Source of the DNA: CAVOBC01 sp963693635
GTDB lineage: Bacteria; Pseudomonadota; Gammaproteobacteria; Pseudomonadales; Azotimanducaceae
DNA length: 6,227 nucleotides
Reading direction: 5' to 3'
NCBI GenBank assembly: GCA_963693635.1
Contig: CAVOBC010000294.1
Location: 1 to 6,227 of the forward strand
This document shows positions 4,650-6,227 of the stretch, piece after piece (the first letter of the stretch is position 1; every line of letters starts with the position of its first letter). The notes under the pieces are model-generated. The model was not told where the DNA came from. It saw only the letters and a program-made list of their open reading frames with translations, and searched no databases. Both the position numbers and the translations under genes were made by a program.

Positions 4650-6143
4650 ATGCAGGATGACAACGGCATCCAGGACTTGCGCACGCTCGCGACGATCCTC
4701 GCGCTCTATGTCTGCGCCTGGACCGTTTCCCACTTCATTTCAGACGCGAACCTCGATCCGTACGGCGATATGCTGGAGAACGTGGCCTGGGGCCAGCGCT
4801 TCGAATGGGGCAACGCCAAGCACCCGCCCCTGGTTGGCTGGGTTGTCGGCGCCTGGTTCAGCACGATGCCCCGCGGCGACACGGCGTACCACCTGCTCTC
4901 ATACGGCACAGCGGCGGTCGGTTTGCTCGGCATCCATCGCCTCGGGTTAGTGCTGGGGCTGGGCCCGCGCGCCTTGCCCGCGACCCTGCTGATGACTCTC
5001 GCCCTACCCTATTCCACGCTCGCCGTGAAGTTCAACGCCAACAGCATCCTGCTTGCCATCTGGCCATGGATTGGTGTGGCGTGGTGCCGGTGCATCACAC
5101 GCAAATCCAGCATCTGGGCGCTAGGACTCGGCGTGATCGCGGCGCTCGGTATGCTCGGCAAGTACTACACAGCAACCCTGTTGATGACCCTCGTCGCCGC
5201 GACCCTTGCCACGCCAGCGGGGCGTCTATGGCTCCGAACGCCCGGCCCCTGGCTTGCTGCAAGCGCTTTCCTGGTGAGCATCGCGCCCCATCTCAATTGG
5301 CTTCAAAACAACGACTATGGCCCCATTCGCTATGGTGCCGACCAGGGCGCAGGCACGATCAACCTGCCGCAACTCGCGTCATTCGCCGCGGCGCCGTTCA
5401 TTTACTGGTTGCTGCCATGGGTCATCTACGCAGCCCTGACGGCCGAAGGCAGCGGACGCGCCAGACTCGGCTCCTGGTTCCACCAACTGTTTCACGCCTG
5501 GCGCCCAACCGGGACGGACGACGCGTTGTTCTACCTTGCCGTGGGCCCCTGGCTCGTGAGCCTTGTCTTCGGTGCAACTGGCGTCGTCGCCCTCTCGTCC
5601 CCGTGGGCCATCCCGATCGGCTTCGCCTTCCCGCTGCTGTGGGCTCGAAATCTTGGTCCGACGCGTTCGCTTGCAGACGTCGCCAGACGCATCACGCTCG
5701 GCTGGCTGGCGGTCATCCTGGTGCTGAGCCCCGTCTACGGGTGGCTGCAGGCAACCGATGGTGATGAGAACCACTATCGACCGCGGCGCGCTGCTGCGGA
5801 CGCTGCACTCAATGAATGGCGCAGTCGCTACCCAGACGAAGTGCTGACCTGGGTCGCGGGCATCGGCCCGGAGGCCACCAGCATCCACTTCTATGGCGAC
5901 CCCGATGTTCGCCCACTCCTCGCACCGCCAGACCCGGCGAGCATAGACGGTGCCGGCATGCTCTTCTGCGCTCTCGGCCCTGTTGACCGGCCCCACCACA
6001 CGGATTGCCCAGCTCGCATGGAGACCTGGCTCATCGCATCCAGGCGCGCTGCGACACCCATCAGGATCACCGTTGCAAGCGAAGGCTGGCGATTCCTGCA
6101 GACACGACCGTTTGCCTATCTGTTGTACCCCGCCTTGCCTTGA
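4650..6143 (+). CDS. Glycosyltransferase family 39 (PMT_2/ArnT-like) integral membrane protein
   Basis: This protein of about 497 aa is a predicted inner-membrane GT-C transferase, which would move a sugar from a polyprenyl-phosphate donor to an envelope acceptor on the periplasmic side. The first membrane segment is at residues 13-30 (LRTLATILALYVCAW region). Next comes the GT39 first periplasmic loop, with DPYGDMLENVAWGQ (36-49; D36, D40 and E43 at the catalytic/metal acidic positions) and KHPPL (57-61). Further landmarks are KFNANS (128-133), MLGKYYTA (169-176) and PHLNWL (214-219), with repeated hydrophobic spans to about residue 365. A soluble C-terminal domain of about 120 residues follows, with cysteines (CALG, TDCP) and a WRFLQTRPFAYLLYP end. 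Length is normal for the family. ATG 4650 is chosen. An in-frame TTG at 4635 would add five residues; neither has a clear Shine-Dalgarno. Donor and acceptor cannot be told from sequence. The gene is divergent from the SCP2-like gene and has no operon partner in view. Confidence 0.92.
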   Translation: MQDDNGIQDLRTLATILALYVCAWTVSHFISDANLDPYGDMLENVAWGQRFEWGNAKHPPLVGWVVGAWFSTMPRGDTAYHLLSYGTAAVGLLGIHRLGLVLGLGPRALPATLLMTLALPYSTLAVKFNANSILLAIWPWIGVAWCRCITRKSSIWALGLGVIAALGMLGKYYTATLLMTLVAATLATPAGRLWLRTPGPWLAASAFLVSIAPHLNWLQNNDYGPIRYGADQGAGTINLPQLASFAAAPFIYWLLPWVIYAALTAEGSGRARLGSWFHQLFHAWRPTGTDDALFYLAVGPWLVSLVFGATGVVALSSPWAIPIGFAFPLLWARNLGPTRSLADVARRITLGWLAVILVLSPVYGWLQATDGDENHYRPRRAAADAALNEWRSRYPDEVLTWVAGIGPEATSIHFYGDPDVRPLLAPPDPASIDGAGMLFCALGPVDRPHHTDCPARMETWLIASRRAATPIRITVASEGWRFLQTRPFAYLLYPALP

Positions 6144-6227
6144 TGAGACGCAGGCGTCGACCAATAAATGCTCCCGATTGAGCCCCGCGAGCCGACAGCG
6201 ATATGCTGCCGTCTACGCAATAGCCCC
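6144..6227. other. Short tail after the GT39 gene
   Basis: These 84 bases contain no gene start, RNA gene or terminator that I can support. A very short inverted repeat (GACG-CAGG-CGTC, 6147-6158) follows the stop codon but lacks a T-run. Confidence 0.5.

Noticed and set aside
4805..5764. A long plus-strand frame within the GT39 gene
   Set aside because: It is an out-of-frame Arg/His-rich shadow with no domain character.
6147..6158. A small inverted repeat just after the GT39 stop, considered as a terminator
   Set aside because: The stem is only four base pairs around a four-base loop and no T-run follows.
5379..6164. A 261-codon minus-strand open frame opposite the GT39 gene
   Set aside because: It is low-complexity Arg/Gly/Ala-rich antisense translation of high-GC coding DNA. 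The plus-strand frame has clear GT39 motifs and membrane segments.
1..6227. CRISPR array, tRNA or rRNA genes
   Set aside because: No regularly spaced repeat series, tRNA-like cloverleaf or rRNA-like sequence was seen. The only direct repeats are the two insertion-sequence-end copies, the three-unit 12-mer and the operator half-sites.

Overview
The window looks like bacterial chromosome, most likely from a Pseudomonadota (proteobacterium). The grounds are GC-rich coding DNA, proteobacterial-style gene families, and a glycosyltransferase of the inner-membrane ArnT/PMT_2 type. The exact lineage cannot be read from the sequence. I support five protein-coding genes, one cut by the left edge, plus traces of a decayed insertion sequence and a few short regulatory or structural signals.

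Layout, left to right. Positions 1-564 (+) hold the 3' part of an atypical SDR / NAD(P)-binding oxidoreductase of the YhfK type; its N-terminal Rossmann glycine motif lies outside the window. A short 12-bp tandem repeat follows its stop codon. Two minus-strand genes face it: an SMP-30/gluconolactonase-type lactonase (2487-1609), then 49 bp later a fumarylacetoacetate hydrolase (FAH) family protein (1559-633). This pair looks like a two-gene operon. Lactonase plus FAH-family enzyme is a recurring pairing in non-phosphorylative sugar-acid and other ketoacid catabolism, but the substrate cannot be read here.

Positions 2488-3063 contain no credible intact gene. They hold two 20-bp direct repeats of insertion-sequence-end type and a possible decayed transposase tail. 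This scar separates the lactonase/FAH pair from a further minus-strand gene (4158-3064) encoding a 364-aa protein. That protein appears to consist of two tandem copies of one domain, the first resembling the SCP2 sterol-carrier fold. Upstream of it is an AT-rich leader with a 10+10-bp perfect palindrome that looks like an operator.

Positions 4159-4649 form the divergent intergenic region, which also contains a strong GC-rich hairpin. Positions 4650-6143 (+) encode a multi-spanning GT39/PMT_2-family membrane glycosyltransferase, probably acting with a polyprenyl-phosphate sugar donor on cell-envelope glycans. The last 84 bases show nothing I can name.

I see no clear undescribed multi-gene system. 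The points most worth following are the duplicated-domain SCP2-like protein with its palindromic promoter region, and the FAH-family enzyme that keeps the metal ligands but lacks the usual HxxE catalytic dyad.
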